Assembly (NCBI GenBank): GCA_903872155.1
Contig: CAIQJP010000002.1
Coordinates: 1 to 64,000, forward strand
DNA length: 64,000 nucleotides
Reading direction: 5' to 3'
Source of the DNA: an uncultured Actinomycetes bacterium
GTDB taxonomy: Bacteria > Actinomycetota > Acidimicrobiia > Acidimicrobiales > Ilumatobacteraceae
Shown: one piece after another, positions 53,266 through 62,360 of the stretch
Numbering within the stretch: position 1 is the stretch's first letter
Layout: every line of letters starts with the position of its first letter
Position numbers and translations under genes: made by a program
The notes under the pieces: generated by a model
Seen by the model: only the letters and a program-made list of their open reading frames with translations
The model's database searches: none
What the model was told of the DNA's origin: nothing

Positions 53266-54836
53266 CCAAGATGGCCCGTACTTTTGATCCCATCGAACTT
53301 GAAGTGTTGTGGCAGAGCCTGATTGCCACCGTGAACGAACAAGCACGTGCTTTGCAGCGCGCCGCTTTCTCGCCAATCGTGCGTGAAGCCGGCGACTTAG
53401 CAAACGCTGTCTTTGACAAGCGTGGTCGTATGGTCGCCCAAGCCGTGACCGGAACTCCTGGTCACATCAACTCGTTGGCACGTGCGGTTGGGGCAATCCT
53501 TGATGATTACCCCATCAGCAGTTTGAAGCCTGGCGACATCATCGTCACCAACGATCCATACAAGACAGCTGGTCAGTTGCTCGACGTCACGGTGATGTGT
53601 CCCGTCTGGAAGAACAACGAAATCATCGCCTTCTTCGGTTCAACGATTCACCACACCGATGTCGGTGGCTACGGAATCGGTGCTGGAGCCCGTGATGTTT
53701 TTGAAGAAGGACTCTGGATTCCGATTTGTCGTTTGATGATCGGCGGCGAGCGTAACCACGATGTCTGGAAGTTCATCTTGTCAAACGTGCGTCAACCCGA
53801 CCATATGGCTGGTGACTTGCAAGCACAGATGGCTTCTGGCGAAGTTGGAGCCCGCCGTTTGTTGGCCTTATGCGAACAACACGATCTTGATGACATCGAA
53901 GAACTCAGTGATGAAATCATTGCTCGTAGTGATGCAGCAACTCGCGCCGCAATTCGCGAACTGCCCGCTGGCACCTACAAGGCAAGTGCCGAACTCGACT
54001 TGGCCGACGGAAGCCGCATTCATATTGCGTGTGCCATCACCGTCGATATCGACAAGGGTGAAATCTTGGTCGACTACGAAGGTTCGTCGGGCGCCAGTCC
54101 GTACGGCATCAACGTTGTTCGTAACTACACCCACGCGTACACAACCTTTGCGGTTCGCGCGGTTTTGAACCCCGACCTGCCAAACAACTACGGCAGCTTG
54201 GCCCCAATTTTGGTTGAAGCACCAGTCGGTTCAATCGTGAATGCCGTGTCGCCGCAACCGTGTACAGCGCGTCACGTTGTGGGCATGTTCTTGCCGAACG
54301 CATTGCTCAAAGCATTGGCACAAATTCGACCGATGCAAGCAATGGCCGAAGGTGCTGGAGCAGTGTGGACGATGCAGGTCAGCGGAACCTACGACGATGG
54401 TCGTCCGTTCATTACATCTATGTTCACCTATGCCGGTGGTGTTGGTGCTCGCGCGACTAAGAATGGTTTGTCGGCGTGCTCGTACCCAACAGGTGTGTCA
54501 GCGGTTCCGGTTGAAGTTGTTGAAGCATCAGCACCTATTCGATTCTTCCGTAAAGAACTGCGTCAGGGTTCAGGCGGCAAGGGCCACACCATGGGTGGAC
54601 TTGGTCAGACTGTTGAGTTCACAGTTGATGCGCCAAAGGGTTGGCAGCTCAATGCTGTTACTTCTCGATTGGCAGTTCCGCCGGAAGGAATTTTTGGCGG
54701 AGAAGCTGGCGAGTCGGGCAACTTCACGGTCAACGATGAATCAGTTCGTACGCAAGCGCGTGTTGCTTTGAAGTCTGGTGATCGTGTTCGTCTCGATCTA
54801 CCTGGCGGTGGAGGATACGGAGCAGTCGATAGCTGA
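53262..54836 (+). CDS. hyuB: Hydantoinase/oxoprolinase subunit B (HyuB type)
   Basis: The partner of HyuA. From GTG 53262, which overlaps the hyuA stop as GTGA, it has 524 residues; ATG 53271 is the alternative start. Family blocks are FDPIELEVLWQSLIATVNEQA, GTPGHINSLARAV, GDIIVTNDPYKTAGQLLDVTV, FFGSTIHHTDVGG, VRQPDHMAGDLQAQMA and the C-terminal RQGSGGKGHTMGGLGQTVEF, then LPGGGGYGA. The conserved His-His-Asp in STIHHTDVGG is likely metal-binding. Together A and B would form an ATP-driven ring-opening or carboxylating enzyme. Confidence 0.9.
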   Translation: MTKMARTFDPIELEVLWQSLIATVNEQARALQRAAFSPIVREAGDLANAVFDKRGRMVAQAVTGTPGHINSLARAVGAILDDYPISSLKPGDIIVTNDPYKTAGQLLDVTVMCPVWKNNEIIAFFGSTIHHTDVGGYGIGAGARDVFEEGLWIPICRLMIGGERNHDVWKFILSNVRQPDHMAGDLQAQMASGEVGARRLLALCEQHDLDDIEELSDEIIARSDAATRAAIRELPAGTYKASAELDLADGSRIHIACAITVDIDKGEILVDYEGSSGASPYGINVVRNYTHAYTTFAVRAVLNPDLPNNYGSLAPILVEAPVGSIVNAVSPQPCTARHVVGMFLPNALLKALAQIRPMQAMAEGAGAVWTMQVSGTYDDGRPFITSMFTYAGGVGARATKNGLSACSYPTGVSAVPVEVVEASAPIRFFRKELRQGSGGKGHTMGGLGQTVEFTVDAPKGWQLNAVTSRLAVPPEGIFGGEAGESGNFTVNDESVRTQARVALKSGDRVRLDLPGGGGYGAVDS

Positions 54837-54895
54837 CGTATTTCGCGAGACGTTGAGTACTAACAACAGAGTTTGAGTAAATGGGGGAGGGGAAA

Positions 54896-56419
54896 ATGAC
54901 AATAAATACTGATGGCGCGTGTTTTGGCGATCTGTGGCGTGATGCGGTAACAACGCGCTCCAATGCAACGTTCTTAGTCTTTGAAACTTCATCTGGATCC
55001 TCGCACTCATGGACCTATGCCGAGTTTGATGATGTCGTCGCCCGTGCTGCTGCGAAGCTGACCGCCCTGGGCGTAGATCAAGGCGACTCGGTCAATTTGG
55101 CTCTGACCAACTCTCCGGCCTTTGTTGCTTTGTGGTTGGCAAGCGTTCGACTTGGTTCGTGGATTGTCCCGAGCGATCCGCAGTCGCGAACACAAGAATT
55201 AGTTGAACATCAATCGCGAACAAACTCAAAAGTTGGAATCTGCTCGATTCATCGCGAAGACGAATTCCGGGCTGCTGCTCTTTCAATTCCAGTGATTGCG
55301 ATTGACGAAGATGATTGTGAATTGTCCGTGTTCGGAATGGAGAAGTTCGCCAATTGGCCGAAGCTCAACATTCGCGATCGGGCTGCGGTGATGTTTACTT
55401 CGGGGACGACCGGACGACCTAAAGGCGTCGACATCAGCCAAGCCAACTACGCGTTTGCTGGACAAGTGATGGCCACGGCAAGCGGACTCACTCCTGACGA
55501 TCGTCAGTTAGTGGTGTTGCCACTGTTTCATGCCAATGCGCAGTACTACAGCTTTGCTTCGGCGATTGCCGTTGGTGCATCGGTGGCGCTCATGAGCACT
55601 TTCAGTGCAACGCGATTCTTGCAACAGGCCAAGACCTACTCGGCTACCCACGCCAGTTTGTTCGCCGCTCCAATTCGCATGATTTTGGCACGAGGCAATA
55701 CACCGGTGCCTGGTTTGGCATTGAAGCATTGTTGGTATGCAATGAACATTGCCGAACATCAATACGCCGAACTTTCAGAATTGTTGTCATGCCAACCACG
55801 ACAGTTGTACGGCATGACTGAAACGATTCCGGCGGTGCTTACCGATGAATCTGCAGCGCCGCGTCCCGATTGCATGGGTTATGTCTCGCCGAGTTGCATT
55901 CTTGATGTACAAGATGCCGAAGGTCGATCGGTTGCTGTTGGAGAGATCGGTGAGATCGTGGTCGGCGGGACGCCCGGTATCACTTTGTTCACTGGATATC
56001 TCGACGATCCCGAAACGACGGCAAAGAGTTATCGCAATGGTTGGTTCTTGACCGGAGATCGAGCCACGCGAGACGAGAACGGTCGCCATTACTTTGATGG
56101 TCGTCGTGCTGATGTGTTGAAGGTCGCCGGAGAAAATGTCTCAACAGTTGAAGTTGAACAAGTGTTGTCAGCTCATCCCGACATTCTTGAGGCTGCGGTC
56201 ATTGGCCAGCCCGATGACATTCGCGATGAAGTTCCGGTTGGGTTCGTGGTTGCCCGTGACCCGCAAAACGCGCCCACGATTGCTGAACTTCATGTGTGGT
56301 GCGATGAACGTCTGGCGAAATCAAAACGACCGCGCGACATTACTTTTGTGGACGAATTACCCCGAACGAGTGTTGGCAAAATTCGTAAGTTCATTCTTAA
56401 GGAGGCGGCGACATCATGA
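54896..56419 (+). CDS. Acyl-CoA synthetase (ANL superfamily, AMP-forming)
   Basis: Activates a carboxylic acid as its CoA thioester. The 507-residue protein has the ANL P-loop MFTSGTTGRPKGVDIS, the YGMTET motif, FDGRRADVLKVAGENVS (the hinge, slightly unusual in lacking RGKD) and the catalytic lysine in PRTSVGKIRKFIL. Overall it resembles crotonobetaine/carnitine-CoA ligase-like members. A strong GGGGGAGGGG site precedes ATG 54896. It lies 60 bases after hyuB and before the Rieske oxygenase. Substrate unknown. Confidence 0.88.
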   Translation: MTINTDGACFGDLWRDAVTTRSNATFLVFETSSGSSHSWTYAEFDDVVARAAAKLTALGVDQGDSVNLALTNSPAFVALWLASVRLGSWIVPSDPQSRTQELVEHQSRTNSKVGICSIHREDEFRAAALSIPVIAIDEDDCELSVFGMEKFANWPKLNIRDRAAVMFTSGTTGRPKGVDISQANYAFAGQVMATASGLTPDDRQLVVLPLFHANAQYYSFASAIAVGASVALMSTFSATRFLQQAKTYSATHASLFAAPIRMILARGNTPVPGLALKHCWYAMNIAEHQYAELSELLSCQPRQLYGMTETIPAVLTDESAAPRPDCMGYVSPSCILDVQDAEGRSVAVGEIGEIVVGGTPGITLFTGYLDDPETTAKSYRNGWFLTGDRATRDENGRHYFDGRRADVLKVAGENVSTVEVEQVLSAHPDILEAAVIGQPDDIRDEVPVGFVVARDPQNAPTIAELHVWCDERLAKSKRPRDITFVDELPRTSVGKIRKFILKEAATS

Positions 56420-56528
56420 GATTGACACGCTTTCGAACTTGTTCACGAACCACTGCGAATTACAGCGTTCACAAAGTGGTAACGAATGACCAAACCTGCG
56501 CAGTTAGAACTATTGAAAGGACAATGCA

Positions 56529-57740
56529 ATGACTATTTTTAACGATGAACTCTTGAAGTCTTTTGATGCTTCCATTGCCGATGTTTCGGTGGCTTGCACC
56601 ATGCCGCCAGTGATTTACACGTCTGATGAATTCCTTGAATTTGAACAGAAGACAATTTTCGCCACTGAGTGGCTCTGTGTCGGTCGAACCGATCAGATCA
56701 AGAATCCTGGCGATTACTACACGACCACAGCCAATGGTGAGCATGTGATTGTGGCGCGCACCAAAGAGGGCGAAGTGCATGTCTTCTCGTCAATCTGTCA
56801 GCACCGCGGAATGCAGATCAAAGATGATGCGGGCAATTGTGGAACCTTCACCTGTCCGTATCACCAATGGGTGTACGGCCTAGATGGTCGTCTACTCGGC
56901 GCCCCGGCAATGGAGAAGACTAAAGAGTTTGACAAGAAGCAGTGGGGCATGCCCAACCTGCGAGTCGAGGTGTGGAAGGGCTTCATCATGGTCAACTTCG
57001 ATCTTGATGCTGCGCCATTTGGTCCAACGATGTCGCGCTACGAGCCGCTACTCGTTAACTACGATCTTGAAAATTCAGTGTGTCCCGGAACCTTCACATT
57101 GAAGGACCTCCCGTGGAACTGGAAAGTCATGATGGAAAACTTCAACGATGGCTATCACGCCAATCGTTTGCACCACACCATTCAAGATTTCTGTCCGAGC
57201 AACATGGCAGCTTTCCCGGTGCCGTGGGACGATGCTTCTGGCGTCATCTTCCGCACCAACGGATATATCCATATCGATGGTGGTTTCAACGCCACTTCGA
57301 AAGCCTTGATGCCAATCTTCCCGATGCTGACCGAAGAAGAACGCTGGCGTTCGACTTTCGCCTTGATGCCACCGACTTTGTGTTTTGGCACCGCTCCCGA
57401 TCAGGCTTTCTTTTTCATCATTCGACCCACGTCGCCTGACACGATTGATCTAGAAATTGGTTACTTGTTCCATCCATCAGCGCTCGAACATCCGATGTTT
57501 GATTACTTATACGAGATGAGCGATGCCGGCGTTCAAGTATTCGTGAAGCAAGACCAAGATGCCACGACAAAAGTTCAGCGCGGTATGCATTCACAGTTCG
57601 CACCCCGCGGGCGATACTCATGGCAAGAAGAAAGCCATGTGCAATTCAACCGTTGGCTCGTGCAGCGCTATCAGCGCAACTGGCCAGGTCGCAAGATCAA
57701 GTTGGTCGCCGACAACACCGTCACAGAAAAGGCCGGATGA
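56529..57740 (+). CDS. Rieske non-haem iron oxygenase, alpha subunit
   Basis: A 403-residue oxygenase. The Rieske [2Fe-2S] ligands are Cys90, His92, Cys109 and His112 (SSICQHRGMQI ... FTCPYHQWVYG). The catalytic mononuclear iron site is ENFNDGYHANRLHHTIQD, with the bridging Asp and His210/His215. Such proteins hydroxylate rings or demethylate amines. No beta subunit, ferredoxin or reductase gene is adjacent in the window, so electrons must come from partners encoded elsewhere. Start ATG 56529. Its stop overlaps the RraA-like start (ATGA). Confidence 0.92.
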   Translation: MTIFNDELLKSFDASIADVSVACTMPPVIYTSDEFLEFEQKTIFATEWLCVGRTDQIKNPGDYYTTTANGEHVIVARTKEGEVHVFSSICQHRGMQIKDDAGNCGTFTCPYHQWVYGLDGRLLGAPAMEKTKEFDKKQWGMPNLRVEVWKGFIMVNFDLDAAPFGPTMSRYEPLLVNYDLENSVCPGTFTLKDLPWNWKVMMENFNDGYHANRLHHTIQDFCPSNMAAFPVPWDDASGVIFRTNGYIHIDGGFNATSKALMPIFPMLTEEERWRSTFALMPPTLCFGTAPDQAFFFIIRPTSPDTIDLEIGYLFHPSALEHPMFDYLYEMSDAGVQVFVKQDQDATTKVQRGMHSQFAPRGRYSWQEESHVQFNRWLVQRYQRNWPGRKIKLVADNTVTEKAG

Positions 57741-58381
57741 AAATTCCCGCTGCCTCCTCTTCGGCTATTGCTGATGTTCTCGCGTTACGCGGGCAGAGTG
57801 GTTGGCTCACGCCTCCACTAGCTCCAATCGTGGCCGCGCGATGCCCAGTTGTTGGCGAAGTAGTGACAGTGCAGATCGAACGTCGTGACTCTGGCGCCGA
57901 TTTCAAACCGATGTATGAGGTCTTGTCAGCTGTGCAGGCGGGCAAGGTCCTCGTGATTGCTGGGGCTATTGATATTGGTGGGGCGATCTGGGGCGAAATC
58001 TTGACTGCTTCGGCTCAACAGGCCGGATTTGTGGGAGTCGCTATTGACGGTTTTGTGCGTGATATCACCGCGATGCAGAACCTAGAGCTACCGATTTATG
58101 CAAGCGGTACTGCGGTGGTCGGACCGCTTGGAAGGGCTCACGTTGTATCGGTGGGCGAAACAGTCAACATTCTTGGGCAAGAAGTTTCTTCGGGCGATCA
58201 GATCGTTCTCGATGATTCTGGGTGTGTCCGATTGGCATCACGTGATGCCCAGGAAATTCTTGAAGCTGCAGCACTATATGAAAAAGGTGAAGAGCAGGTT
58301 CTCGAAGCGCTCGCGGCAGGCGAGCGATTAAATTCGGCGTACAGATATAAAGCCGATGTGGTCTCGAGGCTGAAGAGATGA
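57737..58381 (+). CDS. RraA-family aldolase (HMG/CHA aldolase type)
   Basis: A 214-residue RraA-fold protein. GGAIWGEILTASAQQAGFVGVAIDGFVRD has the conserved Gly-Glu and the Asp-Gly-x-x-Arg-Asp signature that binds divalent metal and pyruvate-like substrate (motif centre AIDGFVRD). GDQIVLDDSGCVRL is the second block. Members either inhibit RNase E (RraA) or cleave 4-hydroxy-4-methyl- or 4-carboxy-4-hydroxy-2-oxoacids to pyruvate. Its coupling to a Rieske oxygenase favours the aldolase role. The start ATG 57737 overlaps the previous stop. Confidence 0.83.
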   Translation: MKIPAASSSAIADVLALRGQSGWLTPPLAPIVAARCPVVGEVVTVQIERRDSGADFKPMYEVLSAVQAGKVLVIAGAIDIGGAIWGEILTASAQQAGFVGVAIDGFVRDITAMQNLELPIYASGTAVVGPLGRAHVVSVGETVNILGQEVSSGDQIVLDDSGCVRLASRDAQEILEAAALYEKGEEQVLEALAAGERLNSAYRYKADVVSRLKR

Positions 58382-58401
58382 TCAGAAGCCAAAAGAGGGG
58401 G

Positions 58402-58456
58402 CTCATAACAACTTGTTATGAGAACGACGCGGAGTCACAAACTAAAGTTGTGACTC
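58402..58456. promoter_or_regulatory. Two inverted repeats upstream of the ABC-transporter operon
   Basis: Repeat 1 (58402-58422) is CTCATAACAA, C, TTGTTATGAG: 10-bp perfect arms. Repeat 2 (58432-58456) is GAGTCACAA, ACTAAAG, TTGTGACTC: 9-bp perfect arms. Neither is followed by a U-run, so they are more likely operators than terminators. They are 126 and 72 bases before the substrate-binding protein start, where a promoter for transport genes would be expected. Confidence 0.5.
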
Positions 58457-58527
58457 AGCGAATTAATGACGCAATGAAGTCAGTCGCAAGATTGACGCGT
58501 GAACACAAAACAACAACAGGAGGAAAC

Positions 58528-59691
58528 ATGAAAGCTAATTTCCGTAAGCCGCTTGCGGCTCTCGGTTTTGCTGCGTTGCTCTTCACCGCATGTGGCGGCG
58601 ATGACTCAAGCAGTGCACCAGCAACTGAGGCCCCAGCATCCAGCGAGGCACCATCGAGTGAGGCTCCGTCAACTGACGTCGCGTCAACTGATGCTCCCGC
58701 TTCTGATGTGTCGGCTCTCGACTCAAACGGTGACGGCGTGGTGCAGTTCGCACTCGCAATCCCCGGACCGGCCAATGATGGCGCCTACTACCAGGCACTC
58801 GTCGACGGCGTGAAGGCATTCACAACCAGCAATGGTTTGCCCGACCCAATCATCGTGGACAAGATTGAAGCCGACAAGGCTGCAACCGCCATGGACGACT
58901 TGGCTCAGCAGGGTGTTGACGTGATTGCAGTTGGAGCCAGCGAAATTGCTGGACCTTTGGCTGACCTCACCGTCAAGTATCCCGACATCTTCTGGTACTG
59001 CAACTGCGGTGCTGGATTTGCTGATCTGCCTGGTTTGGCTCAGACCCTTGACGACTCGTCGCAAATCAGCTACTCGGCTGGTTATGCAACTGGTCTCTTG
59101 CTCAAGGATGCTGGCAACAACAAGGCAACCTTCCTCGGATGCTGCGATCTCAACTTCGAAAAAGAGGCATACTTGTCGTTCGAACTCGGACTCAAGGCTG
59201 TTCTTCCCGATGCTGAGTTCTCGTATGTGAAGACTGGTGCATTCGACTACGACTTCGACAACACTGCTGGTGCAACCGAGGCCTACAACGCGGCTAAGGC
59301 TGCTGGTGTTGGCGCCGTGTACCCATACCTCGGTGGAGCTCTCGAGCCCATCGTGCAGTTGGCAAATGCTGACGGCATCATCACGATGTCAGCCGGTTCA
59401 TCGAAGGCTTGTGAAAGCACCACCCTCAAGTACGACATCGCCGTCAAGTTTGACGGTGGCGACTACATCCTTGAAGCATTGGCACGCATCGTTGCCGGTA
59501 CCTTCAAGGAAGGCGAGAAGTTGACCTTCCAGATCGGCGACAACGCTGGTCCGGGCAAGTCACCTGGTGCAGTTATTTGTAACCCAACTCCAGAGCAGAC
59601 GACCGCTATGGACGCGATTGGTGCAAAATTGGCAGCTGGCGATTTCGCAGCTGACCTTGGTGCAATCAAGGGCCAGGCTTACGGTGGCTGA
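58528..59691 (+). CDS. BMP-family ABC transporter substrate-binding lipoprotein
   Basis: A 387-residue lipoprotein. Signal peptide and lipobox are LGFAALLFTAC, with Cys21 lipidated, followed by a Ser/Ala/Pro/Glu linker (residues 25-60). The mature domain is a type I periplasmic-binding fold of the basic-membrane-protein (BMP/PnrA) type: FALAIPGPANDGAYYQALVDG, DDLAQQGVDVIAVGASEI and FLGCCDLNFEKEAYLSFELG (in parts). Known BMP proteins bind nucleosides, purines or related compounds. AGGAGGAAAC precedes ATG 58528; upstream in-frame codons extend to 58378 but precede the signal peptide. Confidence 0.92.
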   Translation: MKANFRKPLAALGFAALLFTACGGDDSSSAPATEAPASSEAPSSEAPSTDVASTDAPASDVSALDSNGDGVVQFALAIPGPANDGAYYQALVDGVKAFTTSNGLPDPIIVDKIEADKAATAMDDLAQQGVDVIAVGASEIAGPLADLTVKYPDIFWYCNCGAGFADLPGLAQTLDDSSQISYSAGYATGLLLKDAGNNKATFLGCCDLNFEKEAYLSFELGLKAVLPDAEFSYVKTGAFDYDFDNTAGATEAYNAAKAAGVGAVYPYLGGALEPIVQLANADGIITMSAGSSKACESTTLKYDIAVKFDGGDYILEALARIVAGTFKEGEKLTFQIGDNAGPGKSPGAVICNPTPEQTTAMDAIGAKLAAGDFAADLGAIKGQAYGG

Positions 59692-61267
59692 TCCGATTTC
59701 GGATCATTTACTCGAAAACCACAAGGGTGGAGGGACTTCGGTCCCTCCACCTGCGGTGGTTGTTCGAGGAATTGTCAAACGCTATGGCGCGCTTGCAGCG
59801 TGCGATGGCGTTGATCTCACAATGCGCGCCGGAGAAATTCATGGCGTGCTCGGACAAAATGGTGCGGGTAAATCCACACTGATGAAAATTCTCATTGGGC
59901 TAGTAATGCCCGACGAAGGATCTATTGCCATTAATGGCAAAGGTGCTCGTATCGGAAGTCCGCAAATTGCGTCCGATTTAGGTATCGGAATGGTGCACCA
60001 ACACTTCAGTTTGGTTGATGGCCTCTCAGTTTGGGAGAACGTTGTGCTTGGTGAAAAAGCTCACCTTGATCGTTCGGCTGCACGCTCGCGCGTCGCCGAA
60101 ATTGGTGAGCGTTATGGTCTCGATGTTGACCCCGATGCTCGGGTCTCATCACTCACTGCGGGACAAAGGCAGCGCGTTGAAATTATTAAATGCTTGCGCC
60201 GTGACCCGAAGATTTTGATTTTTGATGAACCAACCTCGGTGTTGACACCTGAGGAAAGTAGTCACCTCTTTGGTGTACTTCGCAATGTTGTGAAGACCGA
60301 AGGTCGAACAGTGGCTCTCGTGAGTCACAAACTTGAAGAAGTGTTACGCGCCACTGACGACATCACGATTATGCGTGATGGAAAAGTCGTGGCTTTTATG
60401 CGCACTAACGAGACTGATCGTCATGCACTTGCCGAAGCAATGGTTGGAAGAACAGTTGATTTGCGTGGTGGCAAGGCTCGCCACGTTTCGGATAGCACTG
60501 TGGTCACGTCAGAAAATACCGAACCGCTGCCAGTACTTGAAGTAGTGAATGCTTCAGTGCAAACAAAGGCTGCTGGTGTGCAGTTAGCGAATCTTTCGTT
60601 GTCAGTGATGCCTGGCGAAATTGTAGGGATCGCTGGCGTTGAAGGTAATGGCCAGCGAGTCTTGGCTGATGTGTTGTCAAGTTTGACTGCTTTGAACTCG
60701 GGCTCCGTCAAAGTCAACGGGAGCGAAATTGCGACTGGTCGTCCAGGAGCGATGTCAAAATCGGGTATCGGTGTCATTCCCGAAGATCGCCATGACTCGG
60801 GATGCGTGCTCGACATGAGCGTCGCCGAGAACTTAGTTTTGGCGAGCCAGGAAACCGTTGCCCATCGAGGATTTTTAGACCGCAAGAAGATCACATCCCA
60901 AGCACAAGACCTCGTTCAACTGTTTGGTATTAGTTGCTCAACAGTTGACGCTCCGATGTGGACGCTGTCGGGCGGAAACCAACAACGGGTGGTTCTAGCT
61001 CGTGAACTAAGCATTGGTCCTTCTGTTTTGGTTGCTGCTCAACCAACGCGTGGACTTGATGTTGGTGCTATCGAGTACATGGGTGAGCGTCTCAAGCAAG
61101 CCGCAGCCGACGGCGTAGGTGTCTTATTGATCTCGAGCGAAATCGAAGAGCTCATTGAATTGAGTGATCGCATATTGGTGATGTACCGCGGAGCAATCGT
61201 TGGTGAGATGAAGGCTGGAGAAATAGATATGCATCGTCTCGGAATGTTGATGGGGGGAGCCGAATGA
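59684..61267 (+). CDS. ABC transporter ATP-binding protein, two-domain (BMP/nucleoside type)
   Basis: A 527-residue protein with two tandem ABC modules. The first has Walker A GQNGAGKSTLM, signature TAGQRQRVEI and Walker B ILIFDEPTSVL. The second has a degenerate Walker A (GVEGNGQRVLA) but an intact LSGGNQQRVVLARELS signature and AAQPTRGLDVGAIEYM. This is the usual pattern for nucleoside importers. Start GTG 59684 overlaps the lipoprotein stop; GTG 59755, just after a strong hairpin, is possible and would remove about 24 poorly conserved residues. The permeases follow directly. Confidence 0.93.
   Translation: MADPISDHLLENHKGGGTSVPPPAVVVRGIVKRYGALAACDGVDLTMRAGEIHGVLGQNGAGKSTLMKILIGLVMPDEGSIAINGKGARIGSPQIASDLGIGMVHQHFSLVDGLSVWENVVLGEKAHLDRSAARSRVAEIGERYGLDVDPDARVSSLTAGQRQRVEIIKCLRRDPKILIFDEPTSVLTPEESSHLFGVLRNVVKTEGRTVALVSHKLEEVLRATDDITIMRDGKVVAFMRTNETDRHALAEAMVGRTVDLRGGKARHVSDSTVVTSENTEPLPVLEVVNASVQTKAAGVQLANLSLSVMPGEIVGIAGVEGNGQRVLADVLSSLTALNSGSVKVNGSEIATGRPGAMSKSGIGVIPEDRHDSGCVLDMSVAENLVLASQETVAHRGFLDRKKITSQAQDLVQLFGISCSTVDAPMWTLSGGNQQRVVLARELSIGPSVLVAAQPTRGLDVGAIEYMGERLKQAAADGVGVLLISSEIEELIELSDRILVMYRGAIVGEMKAGEIDMHRLGMLMGGAE
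59689..59751 (+). promoter_or_regulatory. Two mRNA hairpins just after the substrate-binding-protein stop
   Basis: Hairpin 1 (59689-59706) is TGATCCG, ATTT, CGGATCA, and starts on the lipoprotein stop codon. Hairpin 2 (59726-59751) has an 11-bp perfect stem (core GTGGAGGGAC/GTCCCTCCAC) closed by a C(TTCG)G tetraloop, which is exceptionally stable as RNA. Such structures often protect the 3' end of binding-protein mRNA or limit translation of the next gene. Here they overlap the first codons of the ATPase if it starts at 59684. Confidence 0.6.
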
Positions 61268-62358
61268 GTTCGACATCTTCTGTAAAACGTGACCGGATTG
61301 AACTCATTGGTTTGTACGTCGTCAGCATTGTGCTCGCATTTGTCATTGCCGCGATTCTCGTGAATACCAGTGGTGGGTCGTGGTCGAAGGCTGTTGAAGC
61401 GATGATGAATGGTGCGTTTAAGAACCCTGGTCGTTGGGGCGAAACATTGCGTCGCGCCGCACCATTGCTCATTGTTGCTGCCGGAAGTGCAGTTGCTGCC
61501 AAGGCCGGCATCATCAATATTGGTCAAGAGGGCCAGGTATTGGTGGGTGCAACTGGCGCCGCATTCATCATGACCAAGATCCAGCCGGGTAGTCCCTTGA
61601 TGTTGATTCTCGGCATCATCCTCGGCATGTTGGCCGGTGCTGCCTGGGCCGGAATCGCGGCGTTGCTGTATTACTGGCGACGTGTACCAGTCGTGCTGTC
61701 AACTTTGTTGTTGGTGTATCTCTCAAGCCAGATGACTGGGTACACCATGACCCGTAAGTCGTTGCTTCTGGAGATTGTTAAAGGATCGCCGAACCGAATT
61801 CAAAACAGTGCCAAGACTGCAGTGAATTCGCGACTCGGCATCATGCATATCTTTGGAAACAATGTGCCACTCACTGTGCCAGTAGCGATCATCGTTGCCG
61901 TTGGTGTTGCGTATATGTTGGCGCATTCGGTGTGGGGTTTCCGGTTGAAGATGTTGGGACTCAATCCTCGGACTGCTCAACGTGCTGGTGTCTCGCATGT
62001 GCGTTTTGGAACGATGGCGTTGTTGACGTCAGGAGCTGCAGCTGGCCTAGCCGGATCATTGATGTTGGCAACTGGTGAATCGAATTATCGAGTCTCGAGC
62101 GGGTTCTCGGCAAGTGTTGGGTGGGACGGTTTGCTCGTGGCACTAGTGGCACGCAACAATCCGTATGCATCGATCCCGGTTGCTCTCGCATTCGCCAGTT
62201 TGCACACGGGTTCAAACTTCTTGGCGGCCGCCGGTGTTGAATCAGTTTTGGTGGACGTCATCCGCGGCCTGTTAGTACTTGCATTGTTTATTCCTCCGGC
62301 AGTGAGCGAGTTGCGTAAGAAGCGACGAGTTCTCGACTTGATGACGGAGAGGGCGTAA
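61264..62358 (+). CDS. ABC transporter permease (BMP/nucleoside type) 1
   Basis: A 364-residue membrane protein with about ten hydrophobic segments. LRRAAPLLIVAAGSAVAAKAGIINIGQEGQ is the characteristic beginning of the permease domain (core AAKAGIINIGQEGQ). AHSVWGFRLKMLGLNPRTAQRAG contains the coupling helix that contacts the ATPase, with the usual G..xNp.aA.yaG pattern. The ATG overlaps the ATPase stop in ATGA. It pairs with the next permease. Confidence 0.92.
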   Translation: MSSTSSVKRDRIELIGLYVVSIVLAFVIAAILVNTSGGSWSKAVEAMMNGAFKNPGRWGETLRRAAPLLIVAAGSAVAAKAGIINIGQEGQVLVGATGAAFIMTKIQPGSPLMLILGIILGMLAGAAWAGIAALLYYWRRVPVVLSTLLLVYLSSQMTGYTMTRKSLLLEIVKGSPNRIQNSAKTAVNSRLGIMHIFGNNVPLTVPVAIIVAVGVAYMLAHSVWGFRLKMLGLNPRTAQRAGVSHVRFGTMALLTSGAAAGLAGSLMLATGESNYRVSSGFSASVGWDGLLVALVARNNPYASIPVALAFASLHTGSNFLAAAGVESVLVDVIRGLLVLALFIPPAVSELRKKRRVLDLMTERA

Positions 62359-62360
62359 CC

